DNA of 5,381 bases from positions 1-5,381 of the forward strand of contig VBCT01000125.1 in the NCBI GenBank assembly GCA_005882235.1, written 5' to 3'. Source of the DNA: Betaproteobacteria bacterium. GTDB lineage: Bacteria > Pseudomonadota > Gammaproteobacteria > Burkholderiales > SG8-39. The notes under the pieces were generated by a model. That model saw only the letters and a list, made by a program, of their open reading frames with translations, was not told where the DNA came from and made no database searches. The position numbers and the translations under genes were made by a program. The stretch's first letter is position 1; each line of letters starts with the position of its first letter. This document shows, in pieces, positions 1 to 5,381 of this stretch.

Positions 1-310
1 CGTTGCGCATGCCCTGCAGGTTGACCCGCATGCCGAGATCGAAATCCGCTTCCGCGGCGCCGGAGACCACCGCGGCGAGATGGAACACGGACGCCGTGTC
101 CGGCGCGATCGCGCGCGCGGCGAACTTCGGGTCCGAGATGTCGCCGGCGAGCGTCGTAAGGCGCGGGTCCCCGGGAAGACCGGCGGGAAAGGCCTGATCG
201 ATGAGCGTGAGACGCGCGATCTTCTCCGCGGCGAGCGTGCCGCGCGCGAGCAGCGCCTTGGCGAGCTTGAAGCCGATAAACCCGCCGCCTCCGGTGATGA
301 CGATTTTCAT
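1..310 (-). CDS. denD: NAD-dependent sugar-acid dehydrogenase, DenD-like (partial, N-terminal 103 residues)
   Basis: This is the N-terminal part of an extended short-chain dehydrogenase/reductase (NAD-dependent epimerase/dehydratase family), cut by the left window edge. Seen: it opens MKIVITGGGGFIG, a Rossmann first strand with the G7-x-x-G10-x-x-G13 loop. The second strand LTLID ends in Asp38, typical of NAD rather than NADP use. GDISD lies at 56-60, VFHLAAVVSG at 75-84 and an N97-containing helix start at the edge. The catalytic Ser/Thr and Tyr-x-x-x-Lys lie outside the window. Known: the VFHLAAVVSG...EADFDLGMRVN stretch resembles D-erythronate dehydrogenase (DenD), which oxidises D-erythronate to 2-dehydro-D-erythronate before DUF1537-type kinase (OtnK), OtnC and OtnI act. 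Inference: it starts catabolism of an acid imported by the TRAP genes upstream. ATG 310 is chosen because an AGGA lies 8 nt before it and the Rossmann strand begins at residue 2. Another epimerase-fold enzyme, such as a uronate dehydrogenase-like one, is possible; family assignment is firm, exact substrate is not. Confidence 0.82.
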   Translation of the reverse strand, partial: MKIVITGGGGFIGFKLAKALLARGTLAAEKIARLTLIDQAFPAGLPGDPRLTTLAGDISDPKFAARAIAPDTASVFHLAAVVSGAAEADFDLGMRVNLQGMRN

Positions 311-318
311 AGGCGCGA

Positions 319-322
319 TCCT
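319..322 (-). promoter_or_regulatory. Ribosome-binding site of the denD-like gene, overlapping the dctM-B stop
   Basis: AGGA on the minus strand lies 8 nt before ATG 310 and shares bases with the TAG stop of the large permease gene (321-323). The arrangement suggests that ribosomes finishing the permease help start the dehydrogenase. Only four bases match the Shine-Dalgarno consensus, so it is a modest site. Confidence 0.5.
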
Positions 323-1595
323 AGAAGAATTGCCGCGGCAGCCACAGCACGATCTCGGGGATGTAGGTGCACACGATGAGCGCGGCGAGAAGCGGCACGA
401 GCCACGGCAGTATCGCCATGGTAGTGCGTTCGACGGAGAGCCTGGCGGCACGCGACAGCACGAACAGTACCGTGCCGAGCGGCGGGTGCAAGAGGCCGAT
501 CATGAGATTGAGCACCATCACCAGGCCGAAGTGAACGAGGTCGATGCCCAGGGTCTTGCAGATCGGCACGAGGATGGGCACGAGCAGCGTGATCGCTGCC
601 ACGGGCTCGAGGAAACACCCGATGAAGAGCATCAGGAGGTTCGCGAGCAGCAGGAACACCCAGGGCGTGTGGGTGAACGAAAGCACCCAGGCTGCGACCG
701 CGTCGGTCACGCGCGTGACCGTCAGGAGCCACCCGAAAATCGACGCAGCTGCGACGATAAGGAGCACCGTGGCCGTCGTCTCGATCGTGTCCATCGAGAT
801 CTTGACGAGCATCTTGATATCGATGGTGCGGTACCAGACGAGCCCCAGGGCGAGCGCGTAGGCCGAGGCGATGATCGCGCCCTCGGTCGGTGTGAACACG
901 CCGGCGGTCATGCCGCCGAGCAGGATCACCGGGGTCATCAGCGCGAGGAAAGCGTCGGCGAAGGTGCTTCCGAGCGTGGACCAGGAAAACGCCGTGTCGC
1001 GCCCGTAGTTGCGCCGGTACGCGTACCAGGTCACGGTCGCCATCATAAAGAGGCCCATGACGATCCCCGGGATCACGCCGGCGAGAAAGAGCTGTCCTAT
1101 GGAAACGCCGGCCATCATGCCGTAGATGACGAAGGGCAGCGAAGGCGGGATGATGGGCCCGAGCGTCGCCGAGGCGGCGGTCACGCCGACGGAGAAATCG
1201 ATCGGATAGCCGTGGTCATTCATCGCCTTGATCTCGATCGTCCCCAGGCCCGCGGCGTCGGCGATCGCGGTTCCCGACATGCCGGCGAAGATCATCGAGC
1301 CGACGATGTTCACGTGCCCGAGTCCGCCCTTCAGCCATCCGACCAGCGCCAGGGCGAAGTTGTAGATGCGGTTCGTGATCCCGGCTGAATTCATCAGATT
1401 ACCTGCGAGGATAAAGAACGGCACCGCGAGCAAGGGGAACGAGTCTATGCCGCCGTACATGCGGTGGATGACCACGAAGTCGGGGACCGTGCCCGAGAGC
1501 ATCACGTAGGCGAGCGACGCGACCACCATCGCGAGGGCCACGGGGACTCCGGCGAGCATAAGGACGATGAAACCGACGAGCAGCACGGCGGTCAC
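321..1595 (-). CDS. dctM: TRAP transporter large permease, DctM family (set B)
   Basis: This is the large membrane subunit of TRAP set B, 424 residues, the usual DctM length. Known: DctM proteins form the sodium-driven, elevator-type transport domain that takes substrate from a periplasmic DctP protein. Seen: about a dozen hydrophobic segments with the family signatures in order: PFFILAG (59-65), GMSGTAIADAAGLGTI (105-120), PPSLPFVIYG (150-159), FTPTE (234-238) and HPPLGTVLFV (370-379). It ends in a short LPRQFF tail. The start is GTG at 1595-1593, not an ATG: AGGAGG lies 7 nt before it, and the frame remains open far upstream only because it runs antisense-like through dctQ. The GTG overlaps the dctQ-B stop by four bases (GTGA), which predicts translational coupling. 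It differs from set A in the second PP loop (PPSLPF here, PPSHNS there). The gene symbol is a family-level name; C4-dicarboxylate specificity is not implied. Substrate unknown from sequence; a sugar acid is inferred from the denD-like neighbour. Confidence 0.95.
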   Translation of the reverse strand: MTAVLLVGFIVLMLAGVPVALAMVVASLAYVMLSGTVPDFVVIHRMYGGIDSFPLLAVPFFILAGNLMNSAGITNRIYNFALALVGWLKGGLGHVNIVGSMIFAGMSGTAIADAAGLGTIEIKAMNDHGYPIDFSVGVTAASATLGPIIPPSLPFVIYGMMAGVSIGQLFLAGVIPGIVMGLFMMATVTWYAYRRNYGRDTAFSWSTLGSTFADAFLALMTPVILLGGMTAGVFTPTEGAIIASAYALALGLVWYRTIDIKMLVKISMDTIETTATVLLIVAAASIFGWLLTVTRVTDAVAAWVLSFTHTPWVFLLLANLLMLFIGCFLEPVAAITLLVPILVPICKTLGIDLVHFGLVMVLNLMIGLLHPPLGTVLFVLSRAARLSVERTTMAILPWLVPLLAALIVCTYIPEIVLWLPRQFF

Positions 1596-2167
1596 GCCTC
1601 GTCCTCCTGGAAGACATCCGGGCGCTCGAGCACGCTGTAGCCTTGCCGCCAGTTTCTCCAGGCCACCTGCAGAGCGCGGCCGAACATCAGCGCGAAGCCG
1701 ATGAGCATGGCGCCGAACACGAGGCCGATCGGGAGCTCGACGATCGCCATTCTCTGCGACCCGATCTTGTCGAGGAGGAGCCAGGTGAGCCAGGTCCCGT
1801 AGCCGAAAAACGCGGCGCGCACGACGTCGACGAAGACGGAGAGCGCACGGCCGCTTGAGCGCGGCAGGAAACGGTAGACGAAATCGACCTGGATGTGGGT
1901 TCCGCGCCGCACCGCCATCGCGCCGCCGAGGAAGGTGACAGCGACGAGGAGGTAGCGCGCGATCTCCTCGGTCCATCCGGCCGCGTCGTTCAGCACGTAG
2001 CGCGTGAAGACCTGGTAGAAGACCACGATCGCGAGCGCCCAGAACACGGCGAGCACGATCCAGTCCTCCCAGCCGTAGATCGAGAGACGGACTTCCTCGT
2101 CCGCGACGTGGAAGCGGCCGTCCGCGCCGAGGACGTGTTCCCCGGCCCGCTCGGGAGCGGCGCTCAT
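1592..2167 (-). CDS. dctQ: TRAP transporter small permease, DctQ family (set B)
   Basis: This is the small membrane subunit of TRAP set B, 191 residues. Known: DctQ has four transmembrane helices and acts as the scaffold for DctM. Seen: a polar N-terminal tail of about 33 residues, then hydrophobic segments near 36-54, 70-86, 108-131 and 141-165. The family pattern YQVFTRYVLN...WTEEIARYLLV (51-75) and GGAMAVRRGTHIQVD (81-95) is clear. The C-terminal end is acidic (FQEDEA). Both tails are longer than in DctQ-A. ATG 2167 is the only reasonable start after the dctP-B stop: valines in the polar tail are GTC, not GTG. It has no proper Shine-Dalgarno site; the nearest is GGAA 12 nt upstream, so initiation may rely on ribosomes arriving from dctP-B, 22 bases before. 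Its stop overlaps the dctM-B start. Family assignment is secure; substrate specificity does not reside in this subunit. Confidence 0.93.
   Translation of the reverse strand: MSAAPERAGEHVLGADGRFHVADEEVRLSIYGWEDWIVLAVFWALAIVVFYQVFTRYVLNDAAGWTEEIARYLLVAVTFLGGAMAVRRGTHIQVDFVYRFLPRSSGRALSVFVDVVRAAFFGYGTWLTWLLLDKIGSQRMAIVELPIGLVFGAMLIGFALMFGRALQVAWRNWRQGYSVLERPDVFQEDEA
1603..1608 (-). promoter_or_regulatory. Ribosome-binding site deciding the GTG start of dctM-B
   Basis: A perfect AGGAGG lies inside the last codons of dctQ-B, 7 nt upstream of GTG 1595-1593. It is the best Shine-Dalgarno match in the window. It settles the start where the open frame would otherwise extend another 127 codons. Confidence 0.8.
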
Positions 2168-2189
2168 CGCAGGATTCGGTTCCGGCAGC

Positions 2190-3182
2190 CTACCGGATCG
2201 CCTGCAGCTGGTCGTAGGTCTCGCGCGGCCAGGGCAGGGCGTTTCCGTCCGGGAGCTTTCCGCTCTGGTAGTACTTCTGCACCGCTTCCATGAACGGCCG
2301 GCGGTCGACCTTCACCACGGTCTTCCCGCGCTTGGCGAACTCTCCGGCGAGGCGCGCCTCGATGTCGATGATCTCGCCGGTCGCGCGCGCCGCGGCTTCC
2401 TTGTAGACGGCCTCGAAGATCTTCCGGTCGGGCTCCGACAGCCTGCTCCACAGCGGCCCGCCGATGATGGTGAGCAGCGCGTCGGTGATGTGCGCGGTGA
2501 GGTTGATGTGCGACTGCACCTCGTAGAACTTCTTCGCGTCTATCGTGGGCAGGGGATTCTCCTGTGCCTCCACCGTGCCGTTCTGCAGCGCGAGGTAGAC
2601 CTCGGCAAAGGCGATCGGGGTGGGGTTGGCGCCGACCGCGCGCGGGAAGAGGGTATACAGCGGCGCATCCGGCACGCGGATCTTCAGTCCCTTCATGTCC
2701 TCGGGGCGGTTCAGCGCCTTGTTGGCGGTGGTCTGGCGGTTGCCGTAGTAGGTGATCGCCACGACCGTGTTGCCGCCCGAGGCCTTCTGGTAGCCCGCGG
2801 AGAGCGAACGGAAGAGAGACGACTCGGCGTATTTCCTCCAGTGGTCGAAGTCGCGGAACATGAAGGGCGCGCCGCCGATCGAGATCGGCCCGTGGCTGCG
2901 CCCCGCGAAGAGCTGCCCGGTGTAGATCATGTCCACGGTGGCGAGAGTCAGGCTCTGGTTGATCTGTGTCTCGTTGCCCAGGGACGACGCCGGGAACACG
3001 TCGACGGTGTAGCGGTTGGCGGTGCGCTTCGCGATCTCGCCCGCCGCCCACAGCGCGGCGCTGTGGTACGGCTCGCTCGTTTCGTACACGTGCGCGAATT
3101 TGAGCTTCTGCTGCCCGAGCGCGGCGGACGGCGCGGCGAGTGCGAGGGCGAGGGCGAGAGCGAGCCTGCGTGTGGCGAGCAT
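2190..3182 (-). CDS. dctP: TRAP transporter solute-binding protein, DctP family (set B)
   Basis: This is the periplasmic substrate receptor of TRAP set B, 330 residues, a normal DctP length. Seen: a signal peptide MLATRRLALA with a repeated Leu-Ala core and a likely signal peptidase I cut after Ala-Leu-Gly23. The mature protein starts QQKLKFAHVYETSEPYHSAA. DctP landmarks follow: SIGGAPFMFRD (101-111), YYGNRQTT (145-152), LKIRVPDAPLY (166-176) and NGTVEAQENPL (201-211). Known: the arginine of the LKIRV motif (Arg169 here) makes the salt bridge to the carboxylate of the ligand in DctP proteins, and the asparagine near 209 lines the pocket. Both are present, so an acid substrate is expected. Inference: a sugar acid, given the denD-like gene downstream. 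The start is the ATG at 3182, because GGAGGA lies 4 nt before it; an in-frame ATG 12 bases further up (3194) contains that site and lacks one of its own. Confidence 0.95.
   Translation of the reverse strand: MLATRRLALALALALAAPSAALGQQKLKFAHVYETSEPYHSAALWAAGEIAKRTANRYTVDVFPASSLGNETQINQSLTLATVDMIYTGQLFAGRSHGPISIGGAPFMFRDFDHWRKYAESSLFRSLSAGYQKASGGNTVVAITYYGNRQTTANKALNRPEDMKGLKIRVPDAPLYTLFPRAVGANPTPIAFAEVYLALQNGTVEAQENPLPTIDAKKFYEVQSHINLTAHITDALLTIIGGPLWSRLSEPDRKIFEAVYKEAAARATGEIIDIEARLAGEFAKRGKTVVKVDRRPFMEAVQKYYQSGKLPDGNALPWPRETYDQLQAIR
3136..3164. repeat. Short imperfect hexamer repeat coding the Leu-Ala signal-peptide core
   Basis: About five copies of an NGCGAG-type unit (two exact GGCGAG units at 3147-3158, flanked by variants) lie in tandem. 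Read on the minus strand they encode alternating Leu-Ala in the hydrophobic core of the DctP-B signal peptide. Gain or loss of one unit would keep the frame and change the core by two residues. It may simply reflect GC-rich codon choice for an (LA)n core. Confidence 0.6.
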
Positions 3183-3186
3183 GGGT

Positions 3187-3192
3187 TCCTCC
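3187..3192 (-). promoter_or_regulatory. Ribosome-binding site of dctP-B
   Basis: GGAGGA on the minus strand lies 4 nt before ATG 3182 (5 nt counted from GGAGG). It selects this ATG over the in-frame ATG at 3194, which has no purine-rich site upstream. A strong site here fits the need for much more periplasmic receptor than membrane permease. Confidence 0.7.
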
Positions 3193-3215
3193 ATGGATGG
3201 GCGGTTACGAGAGTA

Positions 3216-4499
3216 TCAAAGTTTGATCAGGCTGGGCAGCCAGAGCGAGATCGCCGGCACGTAGGTGATGATCAGCAGCGCCATGCACATCGCGCCGTAG
3301 AACGGCCAGAGCTCCTTCGAGACCTGCTCGATCGTCACCTTGCCGATGGCGCAGCCGACGAACAGCGTCGGACCTACCGGCGGGGTGATGAGGCCGATTC
3401 CGAGGTTGATCAGCATGATCATTCCGAAATGGATGGGGTCGACGCCCAGCTTGATCATCATCGGCAGCAGGATCGGCGTGCAGATGAGCAGCATGGGAGC
3501 GAGGTCCATGAAAGTGCCGAGCGCGAGGAGCAGGATGTTGACGAGCAGCAGCATCACGTACTTGTTGTCGGTCAGCGTGAGGAAGAACGCGGTCGCCTTG
3601 GCGGGGAGCTGCATCAGCGCCATGAGGTAGCCGAACGCCACGGAGAAGCCGATCAGCATCATCACCATCGCCACCGTCTTGACCGTCCGGTGGACGAGGT
3701 GCGGGAGCTGGCTCCATTTGCAGTCGCGGTAGACGAACATCGTCACGAGGAACGCGTAGATGCAGGCCACCGCCGCCGACTCGGTGGCGGTGAAGATGCC
3801 GGAAAGGATGCCTCCGAGGATGATCACGATGGTGACCAGGCCCCAGATGGAGTCGAGCGCGATCTTCAGCGAATCGCGCAGCGAGATCGGCTCGCCCCGG
3901 GGGAAGTTGCGCTTCTTGGCGATCACGAGCACCAGCACGACGAGGCACAGGCCGAAAAGGAGGCCCGGGAATATTCCGGCCATGAAAAGGTGCGCGATCG
4001 AGATGGTGCCGCCCGCCGCGATCGAGTAGATGACGGAGTTGTGCGAGGGCGGGAGCACGATCGCCTGCACCGAGCCGCAGATGGTGATGTTGGTGGCGAA
4101 CACGCGCGGGTAGCCGCGCTTGATCATCTCCGGAATCATCACCGAGCCGATCGAGGCGGTGTCGGCCACCGACGAGCCCGAGATGCAGCCGAACAGGGTC
4201 GATGCGACGATGTTGACGAGCGCGAGGCCCCCGCGGATCCAGCCGACGAACACGCGCGCGAGGTTCACCAGGCGCCGCGCCATGCCGCCTTCGGCCATGA
4301 TCGCCCCGGCAAGCACGAAGAAGGGGATGGCGAGCAGCGAAAAATTGTCCACGCCGTCGGAGATCTTGAGCATGACGGCCTCGAGCGGGATGTCGATCCA
4401 GAACGCGGCGACGAGCGCCGAGAGGCCGAGCGAGTACGCGACCGGGACTCCGATCGCGCACAGAAGCGTGAACACCGCGAGCAGGATGAGGATGTCCAC
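3216..4499 (-). CDS. dctM: TRAP transporter large permease, DctM family (set A)
   Basis: This is the large membrane subunit of TRAP set A, 427 residues, full length. Role as known for the family: sodium-coupled transport domain paired with DctQ. Seen: multiple hydrophobic segments with PFFVLAG (59-65), ISGSSVADTASIGSVMIPEM (106-125), PPSHNSVIYS (150-159), FTATE (236-240) and PPVGPTLFVG (373-382). The GSSVADTASIGS and PPSHN forms put it in a different DctM branch from set B; in my recollection PPSHN-type proteins are common among sugar-acid TRAP permeases, but that is not proof of substrate. The start is GTG 4499-4497, with GGAG 6 nt upstream inside the last codons of dctQ-A; only three bases separate it from the dctQ-A stop, so coupling is likely. 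It ends with TGA at 3216, and dctP-B starts 33 bases later with no terminator-like hairpin between. Gene symbol is family-level. Confidence 0.95.
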   Translation of the reverse strand: MDILILLAVFTLLCAIGVPVAYSLGLSALVAAFWIDIPLEAVMLKISDGVDNFSLLAIPFFVLAGAIMAEGGMARRLVNLARVFVGWIRGGLALVNIVASTLFGCISGSSVADTASIGSVMIPEMIKRGYPRVFATNITICGSVQAIVLPPSHNSVIYSIAAGGTISIAHLFMAGIFPGLLFGLCLVVLVLVIAKKRNFPRGEPISLRDSLKIALDSIWGLVTIVIILGGILSGIFTATESAAVACIYAFLVTMFVYRDCKWSQLPHLVHRTVKTVAMVMMLIGFSVAFGYLMALMQLPAKATAFFLTLTDNKYVMLLLVNILLLALGTFMDLAPMLLICTPILLPMMIKLGVDPIHFGMIMLINLGIGLITPPVGPTLFVGCAIGKVTIEQVSKELWPFYGAMCMALLIITYVPAISLWLPSLIKL

Positions 4500-4502
4500 G
4501 CG

Positions 4503-5021
4503 CTACTCCAGGTCCAGCGGCCGGTCGCTGTACATGATCGAGGTCCGCGGGGGCTCGCCGCACCAGAGGCGCTCGACGATGAAGAGCACCGTTATCAGGC
4601 CCCCGACGGGAATGGGCAGGTAGGTGATTCCGACTGACAGGCCGGGAAATTCGGCGATGACCTGGTGCCAGGTCACGGCGACGAGATGGGCGCCGTAGCC
4701 GAGCATGAACAGGGCGGTGGCGAGCATGCACAAGTCGACCAGCGCCAGCATCGCCTTGCGGGTTTTTTCGTTCACCGCTTCGAGGAGCGCCACCACCGCC
4801 ATGTGCAGGTTGGCACGGTATACCGCGGCGCCGCCGACGAACGAGAACAGCACCATCAACAGCACGGCGAGCGGTTCGGGCCAGCTCGCTGCCGAATTCA
4901 TCGCGTAGCGCATGAACACCCCGTAGGGGATGATCAGCGTGATCACGACCAGGGCGAGCCCGGAGATCCCGACGCAAGCGAGGTACAGTCTCTCCATCGC
5001 CTGCGTGTAGCGTGCTCTCAT
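4503..5021 (-). CDS. dctQ: TRAP transporter small permease, DctQ family (set A)
   Basis: This is the small membrane subunit of TRAP set A, 172 residues, typical for DctQ. Seen: four hydrophobic segments near 13-35, 49-67, 90-115 and 130-150. The family pattern YGVFMRYAMNSAASWPEPLAVLLMV (33-57) is followed by GGAAVYRANLHMAV (63-76), the equivalent of the GG..A.R...H segment in set B. It lacks the long polar N-terminal tail of DctQ-B, showing that the two sets are not a recent copy of each other. The first ATG (5021) is used, but no Shine-Dalgarno site lies at normal spacing; a second in-frame ATG at 4997 (Met9) also lacks a well-placed one and would still precede the first membrane helix, so the start is uncertain by 8 residues. 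The gene follows dctP-A after 76 bases holding a hairpin, and dctM-A follows after three bases. It has no substrate-binding role of its own. Confidence 0.93.
   Translation of the reverse strand: MRARYTQAMERLYLACVGISGLALVVITLIIPYGVFMRYAMNSAASWPEPLAVLLMVLFSFVGGAAVYRANLHMAVVALLEAVNEKTRKAMLALVDLCMLATALFMLGYGAHLVAVTWHQVIAEFPGLSVGITYLPIPVGGLITVLFIVERLWCGEPPRTSIMYSDRPLDLE
4506..4509 (-). promoter_or_regulatory. Ribosome-binding site of dctM-A
   Basis: GGAG on the minus strand, formed by the final Leu-Glu codons of dctQ-A, lies 6 nt before the GTG start at 4499. It supports this unusual GTG and links translation of the two permease subunits. Confidence 0.65.
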
Positions 5022-5030
5022 GACGAACGG

Positions 5031-5048
5031 GGGAACCTCACGGTTCCC
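5031..5048 (-). promoter_or_regulatory. Intercistronic hairpin with GUGA (GNRA) tetraloop between dctP-A and dctQ-A
   Basis: The minus-strand transcript can form a perfect 7-bp stem, GGGAACC with GGUUCCC, closed by the four-base loop GUGA. GUGA is a GNRA tetraloop, a class known to be unusually stable, and it is GNRA only on the sense strand. The stem ends 9 bases before ATG 5021. No run of U follows, so it is not a standard intrinsic terminator. Likely roles are protecting the 3' end of dctP-A mRNA from decay or lowering dctQ-A translation. The rest of the 76-bp gap (5022-5097) shows no convincing promoter. A second GGUUC (5064-5068) could pair with the same GAACC in a weaker alternative stem. 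Confidence 0.55.
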
Positions 5049-5097
5049 TCGTAACCCCTCCCCGAACCGAAGGCACGAACGGAGCCCGCGCCCCGCC

Positions 5098-5381
5098 CTA
5101 TTTCGTGTCTTCGATTCTCTTTATCAGCGCGACGTGCTTCGAGCCGTACTTCTCGCGGATCGGCCGGGTGGCGTCGTAGAACGCCTTCTTGTCGGTCTCG
5201 ACGAACTGCATGCCGGCGGCCTTGAGCTTCTGAGTGGACTCCGCGACCATCTTGTCCCACAGCCCGCGCTCCTCCGTCTGGGCCTCGCGCGCGACCTTCC
5301 TGAGCAGGTCCTGATCCGCCCGGGAGAGCGTGTCCCAGGTGCGCTTGGAGAACACCAGGATCTCGGGGATGATGAGGTGGC
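5098..5381 (-). CDS. dctP: TRAP transporter solute-binding protein, DctP family (set A; partial, C-terminal 93 residues)
   Basis: This is the C-terminal end of the periplasmic receptor of TRAP set A; the signal peptide and ligand-binding arginine lie beyond the right edge. The visible part begins HLIIPEILVFSKRTWDTLS and continues ADQDLLRKVAREAQTEERGLW, a pattern seen across DctP proteins where the long helix returns across both lobes after the WDTLS turn. It goes on KLKAAGMQFV...DKKAFYDATRPIREKYG and ends LIKRIEDTK before TAG at 5098-5100. The frame stays open to the window edge, and a GTG at 5355 that could be taken as a start is an internal valine of the LVFSKRTW motif. It is followed after 76 bases by dctQ-A. 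Substrate cannot be judged from this end. The sequence differs clearly from the C-terminal end of DctP-B, which has a shorter NALPWPRETYDQL finish. Confidence 0.9.
   Translation of the reverse strand, partial: HLIIPEILVFSKRTWDTLSRADQDLLRKVAREAQTEERGLWDKMVAESTQKLKAAGMQFVETDKKAFYDATRPIREKYGSKHVALIKRIEDTK

Noticed and set aside
201..1388. A 395-codon open frame on the plus strand
   Set aside because: It is antisense to dctM-B and the denD-like gene, with the same Arg/His/Asp/Glu-rich composition and no recognisable fold.
1596..1976. An upstream extension of the dctM-B frame giving a 551-residue Q-M fusion-like protein
   Set aside because: The extra part is out of frame with dctQ-B, is Arg-rich and non-membrane, and covers a clear dctQ gene. 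The AGGAGG-GTG pair at 1608-1593 gives the proper start.
3183..3194. A 4-residue longer start for dctP-B at ATG 3194
   Set aside because: The codons after this ATG form the Shine-Dalgarno site of the ATG at 3182, and no site lies upstream of 3194.
2490..4637. A 715-codon open frame on the plus strand
   Set aside because: It lies antisense across dctP-B, dctM-A and dctQ-A, and its product is a low-complexity mix of Arg, Asp, Glu, His and Gly without domains. This is what the complement of GC-rich coding sequence gives.
3205..4977. A 590-codon minus-strand open frame overlapping dctQ-A and dctM-A
   Set aside because: It is a shifted-frame shadow of two well-supported genes; its product is Arg/His/Ala/Pro-rich and has no membrane segments.
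5023..5082. An 8-base direct repeat ACGAACGG at 5023-5030 and 5075-5082 as a possible operator pair
   Set aside because: Eight bases, 52 apart, in a short GC-rich gap is weak evidence; there is no dyad symmetry and no promoter beside it.
5018..5260. An 80-codon minus-strand open frame
   Set aside because: It is a shadow frame over the end of dctP-A and the intercistronic gap, Arg/Gly-rich and with no family resemblance.

Overview
The window is almost entirely coding, and every gene I can support lies on the minus strand. It reads right to left as one compact operon: dctP (3' part) - dctQ - dctM - dctP - dctQ - dctM - denD-like (5' part). It therefore holds two consecutive tripartite ATP-independent periplasmic (TRAP) transporter sets, called A (upstream, 5381 to 3216) and B (downstream, 3182 to 321). 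A cytoplasmic NAD-dependent sugar-acid dehydrogenase follows and runs off the left edge. The sequence is strongly GC-rich, with G/C-dominated third codon positions. That base composition and the stacked TRAP systems suggest a proteobacterium of the Burkholderiales or Rhodospirillales/Rhizobiales kind, but this is an inference from style and not a taxonomic assignment.

Layout: 5381-5098, C-terminal 93 residues of solute-binding protein A. 5097-5022, a 76-bp gap with a 7-bp hairpin capped by a GUGA tetraloop. 5021-4503, small permease DctQ-A. 4499-3216, large permease DctM-A, 3 bases after DctQ-A. 3215-3183, a 33-bp gap ending in a strong ribosome-binding site. 3182-2190, complete solute-binding protein B with signal peptide. 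2189-2168, a 22-bp gap. 2167-1592, DctQ-B. 1595-321, DctM-B, overlapping DctQ-B by 4 bases. 320-311, a 10-bp gap. 310-1, the first 103 residues of a D-erythronate dehydrogenase-like (DenD) protein. No stretch over 300 bases lacks a gene. No tRNA, rRNA, CRISPR array, insertion sequence, internal promoter or classical terminator was seen.

Working model: each DctP captures an organic or sugar acid in the periplasm and passes it to its DctQ-DctM membrane complex, which imports it with sodium. The dehydrogenase at the end probably starts catabolism of at least one imported acid. Four-carbon sugar acids such as D-erythronate are the best guess, from the resemblance to DenD. The two sets are clearly diverged paralogues and not a recent duplication, so they may bring in different substrates of one pathway.

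I found no sign of a previously undescribed system. The points worth a second look are the two TRAP sets with a sugar-acid dehydrogenase, the GNRA-capped hairpin between dctP-A and dctQ-A, and a shared pattern of poor Shine-Dalgarno sites at both dctQ genes with coupled GTG starts at both dctM genes.
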